Source: Vreelandella rituensis (GTDB lineage: Bacteria; Pseudomonadota; Gammaproteobacteria; Pseudomonadales; Halomonadaceae). Taken from it: a stretch of 33,717 bases of DNA. The stretch spans positions 1 to 33,717 of the forward strand of contig NZ_QPIJ01000047.1 in NCBI RefSeq assembly GCF_003336665.1. Reading direction: 5' to 3'. The translations under genes and the position numbers were made by a program. A model generated the notes under the pieces. It was not told the DNA's origin. It searched no databases and saw nothing but the letters and a program-made list of their open reading frames with translations. Of this stretch, positions 1 through 7,488 are shown piece by piece (position 1 is the first letter of the stretch; each line of letters begins with the position of its first letter).

Positions 1-424
1 TCGGGAGAGTCAGGCGTACGCCAGACCACGCCGTCGACACCCAGTAACGTCAGGCCGCACCAGTGGGGATGAGGGGTCTGCTGATGCCACAAGGCCTGGG
101 TCTGCTCGAAGACGCGCTTGATGGGCTCCACCCCAAGCCTTTGACGTGCTTGCACCACGGCACTGGGCGCGACAAAGGGCGCTTGCCGGGCAGCATGATG
201 TCGAGGTGATTGACGATCTGCCCCATCGGGATATGTCGAAACAAGGCCATCCCGACCACGGCCCAGACGACCATGTCCAACGGCAGGCGACGCTTGCGCC
301 GCGTGGCCACACCGGCTTCTTCAAGACAGGTGTCGATCAGTTCGGGAGAGAGTACCTCGGAGAGGCTGGAGAAATCGTCGGGTACCGCCTTGGCGATGGC
401 ATCAATGGCGTCGCTGAAATGCAT
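1..424 (-). pseudogene. IS4-family transposase, N-terminal part with a frameshift, partial
   Basis: Translation from the ATG at 424-422 gives MHFSDAIDAIAK, then RKRRLPLDMVVWAVVGMALF and NHLDIMLPGKRP. This is the N-terminal domain of IS4-type DDE transposases. After GKRP the frame breaks at about 177-182: a run of three G on the plus strand appears to have lost one base. Moving to the next frame restores the family sequence (FVAPSAVVQARQRLG ... HPHWCGLTLLGVDGVVWRTPDS) up to the window edge. As read, the protein would stop early at about 50, so the copy is probably inactive unless this is a sequencing error. The DDE catalytic residues lie outside the window. A strong hairpin covers its start codon (separate entry). 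Confidence 0.8.
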
Positions 425-467
425 GAGACCTTTCCGTATCAGTTGCCTGACACGGAAAGGTCTCATG
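422..467. repeat. Perfect 16-bp inverted repeat covering the transposase start codon
   Basis: The left arm 422-437 (CATGAGACCTTTCCGT) and the right arm 452-467 (ACGGAAAGGTCTCATG) are exact reverse complements separated by 14 nt. The transposase ATG (424-422) lies in one arm. In a transcript entering from outside the element, the start codon and the bases just upstream would be paired. Several IS4-group elements use a comparable device to block expression from read-through transcripts; applying it to this element is inference. Confidence 0.8.
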
Positions 468-724
468 ATCAGCTTGTTGAGAATAGGCTTAACTGACTGG
501 CATTAGGCCTCAGGCCTCCCTTTTTTGCGTGTTATTTGCACCTTCTTCGCTTTTGTTTATTGCTACACTCGCGCTGAATTCACATGATTCGACATGGATA
601 GCAATTCTATAGGGAGCTTTTGCATTATCCGCTGGTCATAATGGCTTAAGGCGCGTATGTTGTTAAAGAACAGCGTTCTATAACTACATTTCACTCGAAA
701 ACCAAGCCCTACTCGAGCCAGCTT

Positions 725-754
725 TTGGGCGCACCCCTGAAAACACTTAATAAT
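725..754 (+). promoter_or_regulatory. Candidate sigma70 promoter for the SlyB-like lipoprotein
   Basis: TTGGGC (725-730) is followed after 18 nt by AATAAT (749-754), about 40 nt before the gene's start. The -10 matches 5 of 6 consensus bases and the -35 matches 3 to 4. The rest of 506-794 is AT-rich non-coding DNA in which I see nothing else clear. The call is by eye only. Confidence 0.35.
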
Positions 755-794
755 CGTACATACACGTCGTGACGTAACTGTCCTGGAGGTTTTG

Positions 795-1262
795 ATGAAA
801 CGTATTCTCCCTATTGCCGCAATGAGCCTTCTGACACTAGCGGGTTGTGCCAATACAGCCCCTTATTCCGGTGATGTCTACCGTGGCGATCAGGCAAAAA
901 CCAGTCAAAGTGTCAGCTACGGCACTGTCGTGGCGGTTCGTCCGGTACAAATCCAGGCTGACAGCCGTGCCGGCGGTCTCTTGGGTTCGGGTGGCGGTGC
1001 CATCATCGGTGGTTTGCTGGGCAATCAGGTGGGTGGCGGTAGCGGCCGCCAGTTGGCAACCGTTGCCGGTGCCTTGGGTGGCGCTGTCGCGGGTACTGCC
1101 GCTGAAGATGCGACTAACCGAGTCAATGCCCTGGAAATGGAAATCCGTCGCGATGACGGTACTGATGTCGTCGTGGTACAACGTGCCGACCATCAATTCC
1201 AGCCCGGCCAGCGGGTCCGTTTGATCGGTAGCGGCAGAAACGTCAGCGTAGCCCCTTACTGA
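795..1262 (+). CDS. slyB: Glycine-zipper outer-membrane lipoprotein, SlyB/Pcp family
   Basis: This 155-aa protein has a short signal peptide ending in the lipobox LAGC, with Cys18 as the acylated residue, so it should be exported and lipid-anchored, probably in the outer membrane. Residues about 55-100 are a glycine-zipper segment (GGLLGSGGGAIIGGLLGNQVG, then a second Gly/Ala-rich helix) typical of SlyB, and the C-terminal third is a small beta-rich domain. SlyB family members help envelope integrity and respond to PhoPQ or divalent-cation stress in enterics. I chose the ATG at 795 because GGAGG (785-789) sits five bases upstream; a TTG at 792 is in frame but too close to it. The gene stands alone and is closed by a terminator. 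The family is clear; the exact role is inferred. Confidence 0.85.
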   Translation: MKRILPIAAMSLLTLAGCANTAPYSGDVYRGDQAKTSQSVSYGTVVAVRPVQIQADSRAGGLLGSGGGAIIGGLLGNQVGGGSGRQLATVAGALGGAVAGTAAEDATNRVNALEMEIRRDDGTDVVVVQRADHQFQPGQRVRLIGSGRNVSVAPY

Positions 1263-1303
1263 TCCGACAGCGTTTCACGTCCGATAAAGATTAACATCGG
1301 ACG

Positions 1304-1336
1304 AAAAATGCCCGGGAAAAATCCTGGGCATTTTTG
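1304..1336 (+). terminator. Rho-independent terminator of the slyB-like gene
   Basis: AAAAATGCCCGGG (1304-1316), a 6-nt A-rich loop, then CCTGGGCATTTTT (1323-1335) form a stem with one G-T wobble and a T tract. It lies about 40 nt after the stop codon. The following stretch to 1425 is T-rich (repeated TTTCTGTTTC-like units) and shows no gene. Confidence 0.8.
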
Positions 1337-1426
1337 TTTCTGTTTCATACGGCTATTTCTATTTCTGCTTATATCATTGGTACTTCTGTTTCTATCAAAA
1401 TGCCTCGCCGGGGCGAGGCACTGACA

Positions 1427-1708
1427 TCAATGGGTGGACTTGCCGGCAAGCCAAGACGCAAGCTTGACTACAATGACTCCGATGATGGCAAGCAGCAACA
1501 CCACCAGCAGTATATCCACCGGGCGCACAAGGGTAGTGGCACCGAGAACGGCCAGCACTAAAGCCCACATCAAGCGACTTTCCCCATGACTTTTAAGCAC
1601 AGCAGGAAGCATTTTATCGAGTCCTTGGCTGACACCTTTATCCCAACGGGCGTAAGTAAAATAGAGGATCAAGGCAAACGCAATTACCCAAATCAATAAG
1701 ATGGTCAT
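1427..1708 (-). CDS. Small hypothetical inner-membrane protein (93 aa)
   Basis: I do not recognise a named family. The 93-aa product is hydrophobic. It has one transmembrane helix at residues about 3-20 (ILLIWVIAFALILYF), a short polar stretch (YARWDKGVSQGLDKM) containing a WDKG motif, and a C-terminal hydrophobic region from about 47 to 85 that can form two helices around a VRPVD turn. The C-terminus is short and basic to polar (AGKSTH). A GGAGA element lies upstream of the ATG at 1708. The gene faces slyB and shares the divergent spacer 1709-1892 with the slyD-like gene. Single-gene transcription seems likely. The codon pattern and ribosome site suggest a real gene, but the function is unknown. 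Confidence 0.65.
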   Translation of the reverse strand: MTILLIWVIAFALILYFTYARWDKGVSQGLDKMLPAVLKSHGESRLMWALVLAVLGATTLVRPVDILLVVLLLAIIGVIVVKLASWLAGKSTH

Positions 1709-1829
1709 GAGAAAGTCTCCGCAAGCAGTTCACTGGACGAGGGGAAAAGATGTGGCATAGGGTATCCCCGCCCGAGCAACGGCGCAACATCGCCGAAAGG
1801 CGAGTAAGCCCGGAAATTCTCGTTGCCCC

Positions 1830-1858
1830 CTGACACAGCCGCGTTCACGCGTTACCAT
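1830..1858 (+). promoter_or_regulatory. Candidate sigma70 promoter of slyD
   Basis: CTGACA (1830-1835), a 17-nt spacer and TACCAT (1853-1858) lie 35 nt before the chosen ATG of the prolyl isomerase, implying a short leader of about 28 nt. Both boxes match the consensus moderately. Confidence 0.5.
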
Positions 1859-1892
1859 ATTGAGACATGCACTCAGCGAAAGGCTATTTCCC

Positions 1893-2375
1893 ATGCAAAT
1901 CGCACAAAACGCAGTCGTCGCGTTTCACTACACCCTCACCAACGATGAAGGCGAGGTACTGGACAGTTCAGAAGGCCGCGAGCCGCTGACCTATCTCCAC
2001 GGTGCGGGCAACATTATTCCGGGTCTGGAAAAAGAACTGGAAGGACGTGAAACCGGTGAGAAGCTCACCGTCAAGGTAACGCCGGAAGAAGGCTACGGTG
2101 AAGTCCAGACGCAACTGATGCAGGAAGTTCCGCGCGATGCATTCCAGGGTGTGGAAAGCGTCGAGCCGGGCATGCAGTTTCAGGCACAGACTCAGGGCGG
2201 CCCCCTGATGGTCACCGTGACTAAAGTGGAAGGTGATACTGTCCTCGTCGATGGCAACCACCCGCTGGCGGGTCAACACCTCAACTTCGATGTCGAAATT
2301 GCCGAAGTGCGTGAAGCTAGCGAAGAAGAAGCCGAGCACGGCCATGTGCACGGCGAAGGCGGTGTCGAGCACTGA
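1893..2375 (+). CDS. slyD: FKBP-type peptidyl-prolyl cis-trans isomerase, SlyD-like
   Basis: A 160-aa cytoplasmic folding helper. Residues 1-68 and 120-140 form the split FKBP domain (FHYTLTNDEGEVLDSS, LHGAGNIIPGLEKEL, then the conserved DGNHPLAGQ at 120-128), and residues about 70-118 are the insert-in-flap chaperone lobe. The C-terminal tail EHGHVHGEGGVEH is His-rich. It is short compared with the long metal-binding tail of E. coli SlyD, but could still bind nickel or zinc. The ATG at 1893 was chosen because family proteins begin just before the first FKBP strand; an upstream in-frame TTG at 1860 would add 11 unrelated residues. An AAAGG motif lies about 9 nt upstream. It is a single-gene unit with its own terminator and converges on the MFS gene. 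Confidence 0.92.
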   Translation: MQIAQNAVVAFHYTLTNDEGEVLDSSEGREPLTYLHGAGNIIPGLEKELEGRETGEKLTVKVTPEEGYGEVQTQLMQEVPRDAFQGVESVEPGMQFQAQTQGGPLMVTVTKVEGDTVLVDGNHPLAGQHLNFDVEIAEVREASEEEAEHGHVHGEGGVEH

Positions 2376-2406
2376 TATCGCAGCCATTTGCGCAATCAGA
2401 CACAGA

Positions 2407-2432
2407 AAGGGCGGCCCAGCGGCCGCCCTTTT
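2407..2432 (+). terminator. Rho-independent terminator after slyD
   Basis: GGGCGGCC (2409-2416), loop CAGC and GGCCGCCC (2421-2428) form a perfect 8-bp GC stem followed by TTTTGTC. It lies between the convergent slyD and MFS genes. The short A run on its left side gives only weak function in the other direction. Confidence 0.85.
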
Positions 2433-2467
2433 GTCTTTTCTATCGCCATACCTATTGGTTAATCGTT

Positions 2468-3664
2468 TTATTGCTTGACCGCCGGCACCCGGCGTTCGAA
2501 GCGCCATAGCCCCACGGCGATAACCAACGTCACCGCCAGCAGCAACCAGGAAGCCGTTGCCACGCCTGACCAACCGGCATGGCGCCAGAATGGTTCCAGC
2601 CAGAACCCACCCAAGCTCGCCCCCACGTAATAGAACACCAGATAAAGTGCCGAGGCACTGCCACGTGCGCCTTGGGCATGACGACCCACCCAGCTGGAAG
2701 CCAATGAATGCGCCAGAAAGAACCCGAACGCATTGATGGTCAATCCCAGAATAATCAAAGGCAATGGCTGGAAAAGCGTAATCCAGGTCCCCAGCATCAA
2801 GATCACCACACCCAGCATCATGCACAACGAGGGTGACCAGCGCTTCGCCAGACGCCCTGAAAGCATCGAACCCAGCGTTCCCCCCAGATACGTCAGGAAG
2901 ATCAGCCCCAGCCCGCTGGCCGCCAACGCATAAGGTGCCTCCGCCAAGCGAAAGGTGATGTAGCTGTACTGATTGATGAAAATCAGAAAATTGATCCCGC
3001 CCAGCAGATAGGCTGCTAGTAACACCGGATTGTGTAAATGGCCGCGCAGGTCATCCAGCGCCCTATTCAGCTCGAAACGTCGCGGAACGAATGCCTGGCT
3101 CATGGGCAGCAGGCGCCAGAACACCACGCCACCGACCAGGGTCAACCCGCCCACGGTGAGAAACCCGGCCATGGGTCCGCCGATTTCCGCCACACTCCCG
3201 CCTATCACGCGTCCACTGATGCCTCCCAATGAATTGGCACCGATATAAAGCCCCACGGCACTGAGCAGCGCCGGCCGTTCGAATTCATCGGCCATCCAGG
3301 CAATCGCCACCGCCGGAAGCCCACCCAGCACAAAACCCTGCACCAGACGCAACATCAGCAACGCTTCAAAACTCGGCGCAAAGGCCAGCGCCAACGAACA
3401 CAACCCCGCCAGCAGCAGGGTAAGGCGCATAATGCCTTCACGACCGATCGCATCCGAGAGAGGGCCGAATATCAGCAGCGAAAATGCCAACGACAGGGTA
3501 GCTACCGACATCACCAAACTTACGCCCAGCGTCGAGACCCCGTAAACCTGACGCAGTTCGGGTAAAAGCGGTTGTGGCGCATAGAGGTTGATGAATACCA
3601 GGAAAGACCCCAGGCAAAGCGCCAGGGTGGCACGCCACCAGGCGCGACTGTGAGCTTCAATCAT
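2468..3664 (-). CDS. MFS transporter, YnfM-like (arabinose-efflux-permease type)
   Basis: A 398-aa polytopic membrane protein with about 12 hydrophobic segments and short loops. Residues 20-90 (FINLYAPQPLLPELRQVYGV, then GPLSDAIGRE in the loop between helices 2 and 3) match the YnfM branch of drug:proton antiporters; E. coli YnfM is of similar length. The G-x-L-S/A-D-x-x-G-R loop motif of MFS transporters is intact. A second related loop (LSGRLAKRWSP) starts the C-terminal half, as expected from the internal duplication of the fold. Likely role: proton-driven export of a small molecule; the substrate cannot be read from the sequence. The start is 29 nt after the end of the NlpC/P60 gene on the same strand, so the two may be co-transcribed. 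No clear ribosome site precedes the ATG at 3664, so the exact start is less certain. Confidence 0.85.
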   Translation of the reverse strand: MIEAHSRAWWRATLALCLGSFLVFINLYAPQPLLPELRQVYGVSTLGVSLVMSVATLSLAFSLLIFGPLSDAIGREGIMRLTLLLAGLCSLALAFAPSFEALLMLRLVQGFVLGGLPAVAIAWMADEFERPALLSAVGLYIGANSLGGISGRVIGGSVAEIGGPMAGFLTVGGLTLVGGVVFWRLLPMSQAFVPRRFELNRALDDLRGHLHNPVLLAAYLLGGINFLIFINQYSYITFRLAEAPYALAASGLGLIFLTYLGGTLGSMLSGRLAKRWSPSLCMMLGVVILMLGTWITLFQPLPLIILGLTINAFGFFLAHSLASSWVGRHAQGARGSASALYLVFYYVGASLGGFWLEPFWRHAGWSGVATASWLLLAVTLVIAVGLWRFERRVPAVKQ

Positions 3665-3693
3665 GCATATGGCCGGCCGGGGTTCGTCAAGAA

Positions 3694-4332
3694 TTATTGG
3701 TTCAGTGCGACACTCAGCTGTGCAATATGGTTTGGCTCGATAGCGCGACGCGACTGCCAGTAATAACGCTGCCAGTAACTGTTATCCAGCCGCGAAATGG
3801 TCACCCCTTGAGAGGTAGAGGCATGCAGGAAGTGCCCATCACCCACGTAAATACCCACATGGTTGTAAGGGCCGGGCGGACGGAAGAAGACTAGATCGCC
3901 CGCCTGAAGCTCTTGGCGGTCGATCTGGTTTCCTTGATGAATCTGCCCTCGGGTCGTACGGGGTAATTCCAGATTAAACGTGTCACGATAGATATTGCGT
4001 ACCAGTGCCGAGCAGTCGATACCCCGGTCGGTGGTGCCGCCGATACGATACGGCGTCCCCGACCAGCGTTGGTGCTGGACCATCAAGGCTTGGCGCACCA
4101 GGGTAACGGGGGATTGTTGCAAACCACGTCCCTGAGCAATGGGGCTGTTCACCGGCGACATTCGTGCGCTCCCTTGCGTCGCCATACCCGGCAGCGTCAA
4201 AGCAAAATAATCGCCGGGTGGTTCGATATCGTCTTGGGAGGGGGAGCCGGCACAACCGGCCAGCAAGACCACTACAAGACAGGCGCCGACTGCACGTACT
4301 GCTGTCACAGCAGGGTGTGGCGTAGCATCCAT
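3694..4332 (-). CDS. NlpC/P60 (C40) family lipoprotein endopeptidase
   Basis: A 212-aa exported lipoprotein predicted to cut peptide cross-links in peptidoglycan. The signal peptide ends with lipobox LLAGC (Cys27). After a linker, residues about 75-200 are an NlpC/P60 domain with the triad Cys107 (in GIDCSALV), His158 (in YNHVGIYVG) and His170 (in HFLHAST), all present. It resembles Spr/MepS and NlpC. The ATG at 4332 was chosen because AGGAG at 4346-4342 lies 9 nt upstream; the in-frame TTG at 4338 is only 3 nt from that site. The gene is followed closely by the MFS gene and preceded by the DUF1266-type gene on the same strand with a 122-bp gap. Confidence 0.88.
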   Translation of the reverse strand: MDATPHPAVTAVRAVGACLVVVLLAGCAGSPSQDDIEPPGDYFALTLPGMATQGSARMSPVNSPIAQGRGLQQSPVTLVRQALMVQHQRWSGTPYRIGGTTDRGIDCSALVRNIYRDTFNLELPRTTRGQIHQGNQIDRQELQAGDLVFFRPPGPYNHVGIYVGDGHFLHASTSQGVTISRLDNSYWQRYYWQSRRAIEPNHIAQLSVALNQ

Positions 4333-4398
4333 GCACAATATCTCCTGATGACCGATTAAAAAAATGACAAAAATTGAGTAAAAAACGCTGATGCCACG

Positions 4399-4427
4399 AC
4401 TATAGCCGGATTAATCGTCGCTGGCGA
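4399..4427 (-). promoter_or_regulatory. Candidate promoter of the NlpC/P60 gene
   Basis: Read on the minus strand: TCGCCA (4427-4422), a 17-nt spacer, then TATAGT (4404-4399). The -10 matches five of six consensus bases and the -35 matches four. It would give a leader of about 60 nt. Confidence 0.45.
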
Positions 4428-4454
4428 GACTCAGTCACATCGATTAACGGCGGC

Positions 4455-6911
4455 TCAATGCAAGGTACGAAAATCTCCCGGCAGCGTATCAATGTGCAGC
4501 GGGGCGAAATGGCGTGGCTTGGCACCGGGAAAATCCAGGCTTGTCCAAGCCCCGGCCAAGGGCGGCGCGCCGCTGAGCCATGCGATGAGTGCTTGGCGAA
4601 ATCCCGCCAGGAAACTTTCACGCTCCGGCGTTTCTCCCATGAAAAAAGAAAATCCGGCATACATGCCCCGCGCATAATCTTCCCAACCGGCATAGTGATT
4701 CGCCGCCAAGGCATGGGCTTTTTCCAGCTGAGCGGCGAATTCGGTTGCCGACAGCCAACCCAGCTGGCGCCCAGCGATCGTCAGATCCACCAATTGTGCC
4801 ACGTCCCAGGCGGCCATATCCACGTCGTTGCACTGGTCTTCGTTATCCCTGACACGGCAGAGCCGCAGCAGATGGTGACGCTCCTCATCGAGACAGTCTC
4901 CCGACTCCATGATGGCGATTTCCGCCTCCAGGCGTTCACGATTGAGCGTATAGGGGGCGTAATTGATCTGATATTCCTGACGATCTCCGGACTCCAGCAT
5001 GAACGCCAGGAATTCCTTCATTTCCGTGGCGCCGTGCAAGCCATAATGCCCATCCACCCATTCACGAATGGCTTGGCACTCACGCTCGCTTTCAGGCTGA
5101 GGTTCACTCCAGACAGCTGTATTGAGCGGCCCGACCAGCGCCATGGCGGTAAAATGCGAAAGGCTCGGCCGGGCGCCGGGCTCCTGCCAATCGTCGGGAT
5201 GCCAGTCCAACCAGTGAAAGATACTGCCCGGGTCTTGCAGATGCCATTGAAGTTCTTGAATCAACGACGCCTCATCAAGTTCGGGCAGGCAAGTTTCCCA
5301 GGCAAGCCAAGCTTCCAGCAACCGCCGGGCATCCGGATAGAAACGACACAAGCAACTGCGCAGCGACGCAACAAACTGATCCAGCTCGGTCGCCTCGAAG
5401 AGACCGCTGTCCTTCGACATGTGCAGGTAAAAGGCGAATTTTTCCGCCATATGAATGGTTGCCGCATGGCGACTCACCCCTTTGAGAGCATTGCGCTGAC
5501 GCAAATCGTCGGGCACCGGGTCGCCAAATAGCGTATGGGAGGCAGGCAGAGCCCCATGGGCGGCATCGGCAGCCAATTGATTCAAATGATGCGCCTGGGC
5601 CGGCAACCAATAGCGAGCCAACGACCTCGCGCCTTCTTCGGCATGCAGCCCCAACGTTTCCTGAAGGTACTCAGCCGCATCGGCACGGCGCGCTTCAGGT
5701 ACCGGGCCGCCTGGGTTGGCCTGACGCAGCATCAAGTCCGGCTCACGCACTCCCGCCAGGGCCAATAACCAGTGCCCGGGGTCCCGTCGCCAGGCACGCA
5801 AGGCATCTCGCGAGGCCTCACGGGAGGTTGTATCCAACAGGTCGGCCAGGGAAAGGTGCCAAGGGCTAAGCGGGTCCTTGAGCAAAATGTCATGACGTGG
5901 CGCTGTCTTGTGGCGCAGGTCCTTGCCTTCAAACAGGCTTTGCCCACGCTGGAATGCCTTCAGCACGGCATGCCAGTCATGGTAGCGCCGCCCTAGCAAA
6001 TCGACAGCGTGGGCGGCGAAGCCATCAGCTTCCTGTTGGGAAAGCCAACCACAACAGGCACCCGCCCAGGCCAACTCGACCAAACGAAGCCAGTCCCAGG
6101 CAGCCCACTCCAACGGTTCACCCTGAGTGACGAAACCATACAGAACCGGCGAATGAGGGTCCTGTGAGGGCATGTTTTCGCGCCACAATATGCGTTGAGA
6201 GTCATCCAGCGACACCAGCATATCGGCCTCGATATCCCAACGCTGACGATCGCCTTGGGCTCCCAGCCATAACAAGGCCGTCACCAACTCGTCACGGCTT
6301 TGTATCTGCCATACCTGATTCAGCCATTCGAAAGCCTCGGGCCAGTCCTTATCACCGGCGGGATACACAACCACCGGACGCAACAGCGCACATGCCCGCC
6401 AGCACTGCTGATCAGTGGCATCTGGCCACAGCGTCGGCACCTTGCCAGCATGCGCCAGCCACTCGATGAGTCGCTCCCAAGTTACGCCCTCGCCTTCATA
6501 TTCCAAGGCTTCCAGAGCTTCACAGGTGTGCATGAAGCCATCGTCACCTTCGAGCCAGCCGCGTGCATTTCGTGCGCGACGCAAGGCCTTCAGCCAGTGT
6601 TCCAGGTCGCTATATTCACGCGTGATGCGTAGCACGAGTTGCCACACCCATGCCCTGGCTCGCGCCTCGCTCAGCCAGCCGGCCGCTCCTGCCAGGGCGG
6701 TCAATTCCAGCGCAGAGAGCAGCATCTCGGCGTTTGCCTTAGGTGACAAGGAATCCAGGAGTTGGCCAGCCAGTGCTCCCCGGCTAGCTACCTTCAGCTC
6801 AACCAGACGTTGCTCGGCGGCCTCGGCGTCCACCACGGTAGGGTGAGGAGTAAATGCCCAGTCGCATAACACCAACTGCTGGGCCCACCAGGCATTCAGG
6901 GGGTCAACCAA
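4455..6911 (-). CDS. Large protein with about four DUF1266-like repeats, function unknown
   Basis: An 818-aa soluble protein without signal peptide or membrane helix, very rich in Trp, Leu and Ala. I see four copies of one helical motif, at residues about 63-122, 270-330, 488-543 and 700-760. Each has a G-W/F-L-S-like turn, an acidic or polar helix, then Y-x-x-W/L and an aromatic-rich helix. Examples are GWLSQQEADGF...RRYHDWHAVLKAFQRG and GWLSATEFAAQ...NHYAGWEDYARGMYAG. The second and fourth carry the full WDxxxLVxL...GWLS pattern of DUF1266 (E. coli YbeU/YbeR). The first and third are more divergent. The first residues and the segments between repeats are unlike anything I can name. The function of DUF1266 is unknown. 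The gene appears to be transcribed alone, with paired direct repeats upstream. Confidence 0.8.
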   Translation of the reverse strand: MVDPLNAWWAQQLVLCDWAFTPHPTVVDAEAAEQRLVELKVASRGALAGQLLDSLSPKANAEMLLSALELTALAGAAGWLSEARARAWVWQLVLRITREYSDLEHWLKALRRARNARGWLEGDDGFMHTCEALEALEYEGEGVTWERLIEWLAHAGKVPTLWPDATDQQCWRACALLRPVVVYPAGDKDWPEAFEWLNQVWQIQSRDELVTALLWLGAQGDRQRWDIEADMLVSLDDSQRILWRENMPSQDPHSPVLYGFVTQGEPLEWAAWDWLRLVELAWAGACCGWLSQQEADGFAAHAVDLLGRRYHDWHAVLKAFQRGQSLFEGKDLRHKTAPRHDILLKDPLSPWHLSLADLLDTTSREASRDALRAWRRDPGHWLLALAGVREPDLMLRQANPGGPVPEARRADAAEYLQETLGLHAEEGARSLARYWLPAQAHHLNQLAADAAHGALPASHTLFGDPVPDDLRQRNALKGVSRHAATIHMAEKFAFYLHMSKDSGLFEATELDQFVASLRSCLCRFYPDARRLLEAWLAWETCLPELDEASLIQELQWHLQDPGSIFHWLDWHPDDWQEPGARPSLSHFTAMALVGPLNTAVWSEPQPESERECQAIREWVDGHYGLHGATEMKEFLAFMLESGDRQEYQINYAPYTLNRERLEAEIAIMESGDCLDEERHHLLRLCRVRDNEDQCNDVDMAAWDVAQLVDLTIAGRQLGWLSATEFAAQLEKAHALAANHYAGWEDYARGMYAGFSFFMGETPERESFLAGFRQALIAWLSGAPPLAGAWTSLDFPGAKPRHFAPLHIDTLPGDFRTLH

Positions 6912-7012
6912 GGATCACCTCGAAAAAATACAACCAGGCCGGATGACTACCGGCAGAACGGTTTAGTGTAACGGAAAGCCGGGGACAGACTGCTATTTTG
7001 CCAACTCTTTTA

Positions 7013-7047
7013 ACGCTTATCGCAAACGGCTTGACGCTTATCGCAAA
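7013..7047. repeat. Pair of 14-bp direct repeats upstream of the DUF1266-type gene
   Basis: ACGCTTATCGCAAA occurs at 7013-7026 and again at 7034-7047, two helical turns (21 bp) apart and about 100 bp upstream of the gene starting at 6911. On that gene's strand it reads TTTGCGATAAGCGT. The spacing suits two protein dimers on one face of the DNA. No convincing -35 box is visible between the repeats and the gene, although TACACT (6970-6965) could be a -10. Confidence 0.6.
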
Positions 7048-7049
7048 TA

Positions 7050-7068
7050 GCCCGGCACAAGGCCGGGC
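7050..7068 (-). terminator. Hairpin downstream of the GlsB/YeaQ gene
   Basis: GCCCGGC (7050-7056), a 5-nt loop and GCCGGGC (7062-7068) lie about 35 nt past the stop of the YeaQ-type gene. The tail on the minus strand (TATTTGCG) is only weakly T-rich, so it may be a weak terminator or a 3' end stabiliser. Confidence 0.45.
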
Positions 7069-7104
7069 GATATAGGAACATGATTCGGGTTTAGACAGCT
7101 TGCA

Positions 7105-7347
7105 TCAGGCTTGCCTGACCTTGCTGATCACCCAAAGCAATACCACCGCCCCCACGATTGCAGTGACCAGTGAGCCGATAAAGCCACCGGCTTGTAGCCC
7201 CAGCAAGCTGAACAGGAAGCCGCCGATAACGCCCCCCACAACCCCGACACCGATATTGCCCAGAATACCGAAACCTCCGCCGCGCATGATATTTCCGGCA
7301 ATCCAGCCGGCCAGCCCACCAATGATCAACCATGCTAACAATCCCAT
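7105..7347 (-). CDS. GlsB/YeaQ/YmgE family stress-response membrane protein
   Basis: An 80-aa very hydrophobic protein. It starts MGLLAWLIIGGLAGWIAG, continues with NIMRGGGFGILGNIGVGVVGG, and ends with a third helix and a short basic tail SKVRQA. The length, the three glycine-zipper-like helices and the MRGGGFG loop match the transglycosylase-associated/GlsB family (E. coli YeaQ, 82 aa). These proteins are induced by envelope or general stress; the mechanism is not known. The ATG at 7347 was chosen because GAGGAG lies just upstream. In-frame extension to 7455 adds a polar, unrelated stretch overlapping the divergent promoter region. It is divergent from the mutarotase gene, with a gap of about 140 bp. 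Confidence 0.88.
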   Translation of the reverse strand: MGLLAWLIIGGLAGWIAGNIMRGGGFGILGNIGVGVVGGVIGGFLFSLLGLQAGGFIGSLVTAIVGAVVLLWVISKVRQA

Positions 7348-7488
7348 TGCCTTCTCCTCGTGTTTTACCTCTTGGTTCAGCTTGCCATACCATAGTGCAT
7401 AATAACTTTTGGTACGTAACGACACCTTAGCAGAATGATAGCGTGTGCGAGACATTCGCTCCGCTCGTCCTCACTTCAAGGAGCTTTC

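Larger units (their letters stand above)
1..505 (-). mobile_element. IS4-family insertion sequence, one end (cut by the window edge)
   Basis: The terminal inverted repeat is read on the minus strand at 505-488 as TAATGCCAGTCAGTTAAG. It is nearly the 18-bp end of E. coli IS4 (TAATGCCGATCAGTTAAG, from memory). Inside lies an IS4-type transposase start. The element therefore ends at about 505, and the rest lies beyond position 1. IS4 duplicates roughly 11-13 bp of target, so the flank from 506 on (GGCCTCAGGCCTC) would be one copy of that duplication. The other copy is outside the window. Confidence 0.85.

Noticed and set aside
4458..5531. A 357-aa plus-strand open frame opposite the DUF1266-type gene
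   Set aside because: Antisense shadow; there is no domain, and the minus frame has repeat structure.
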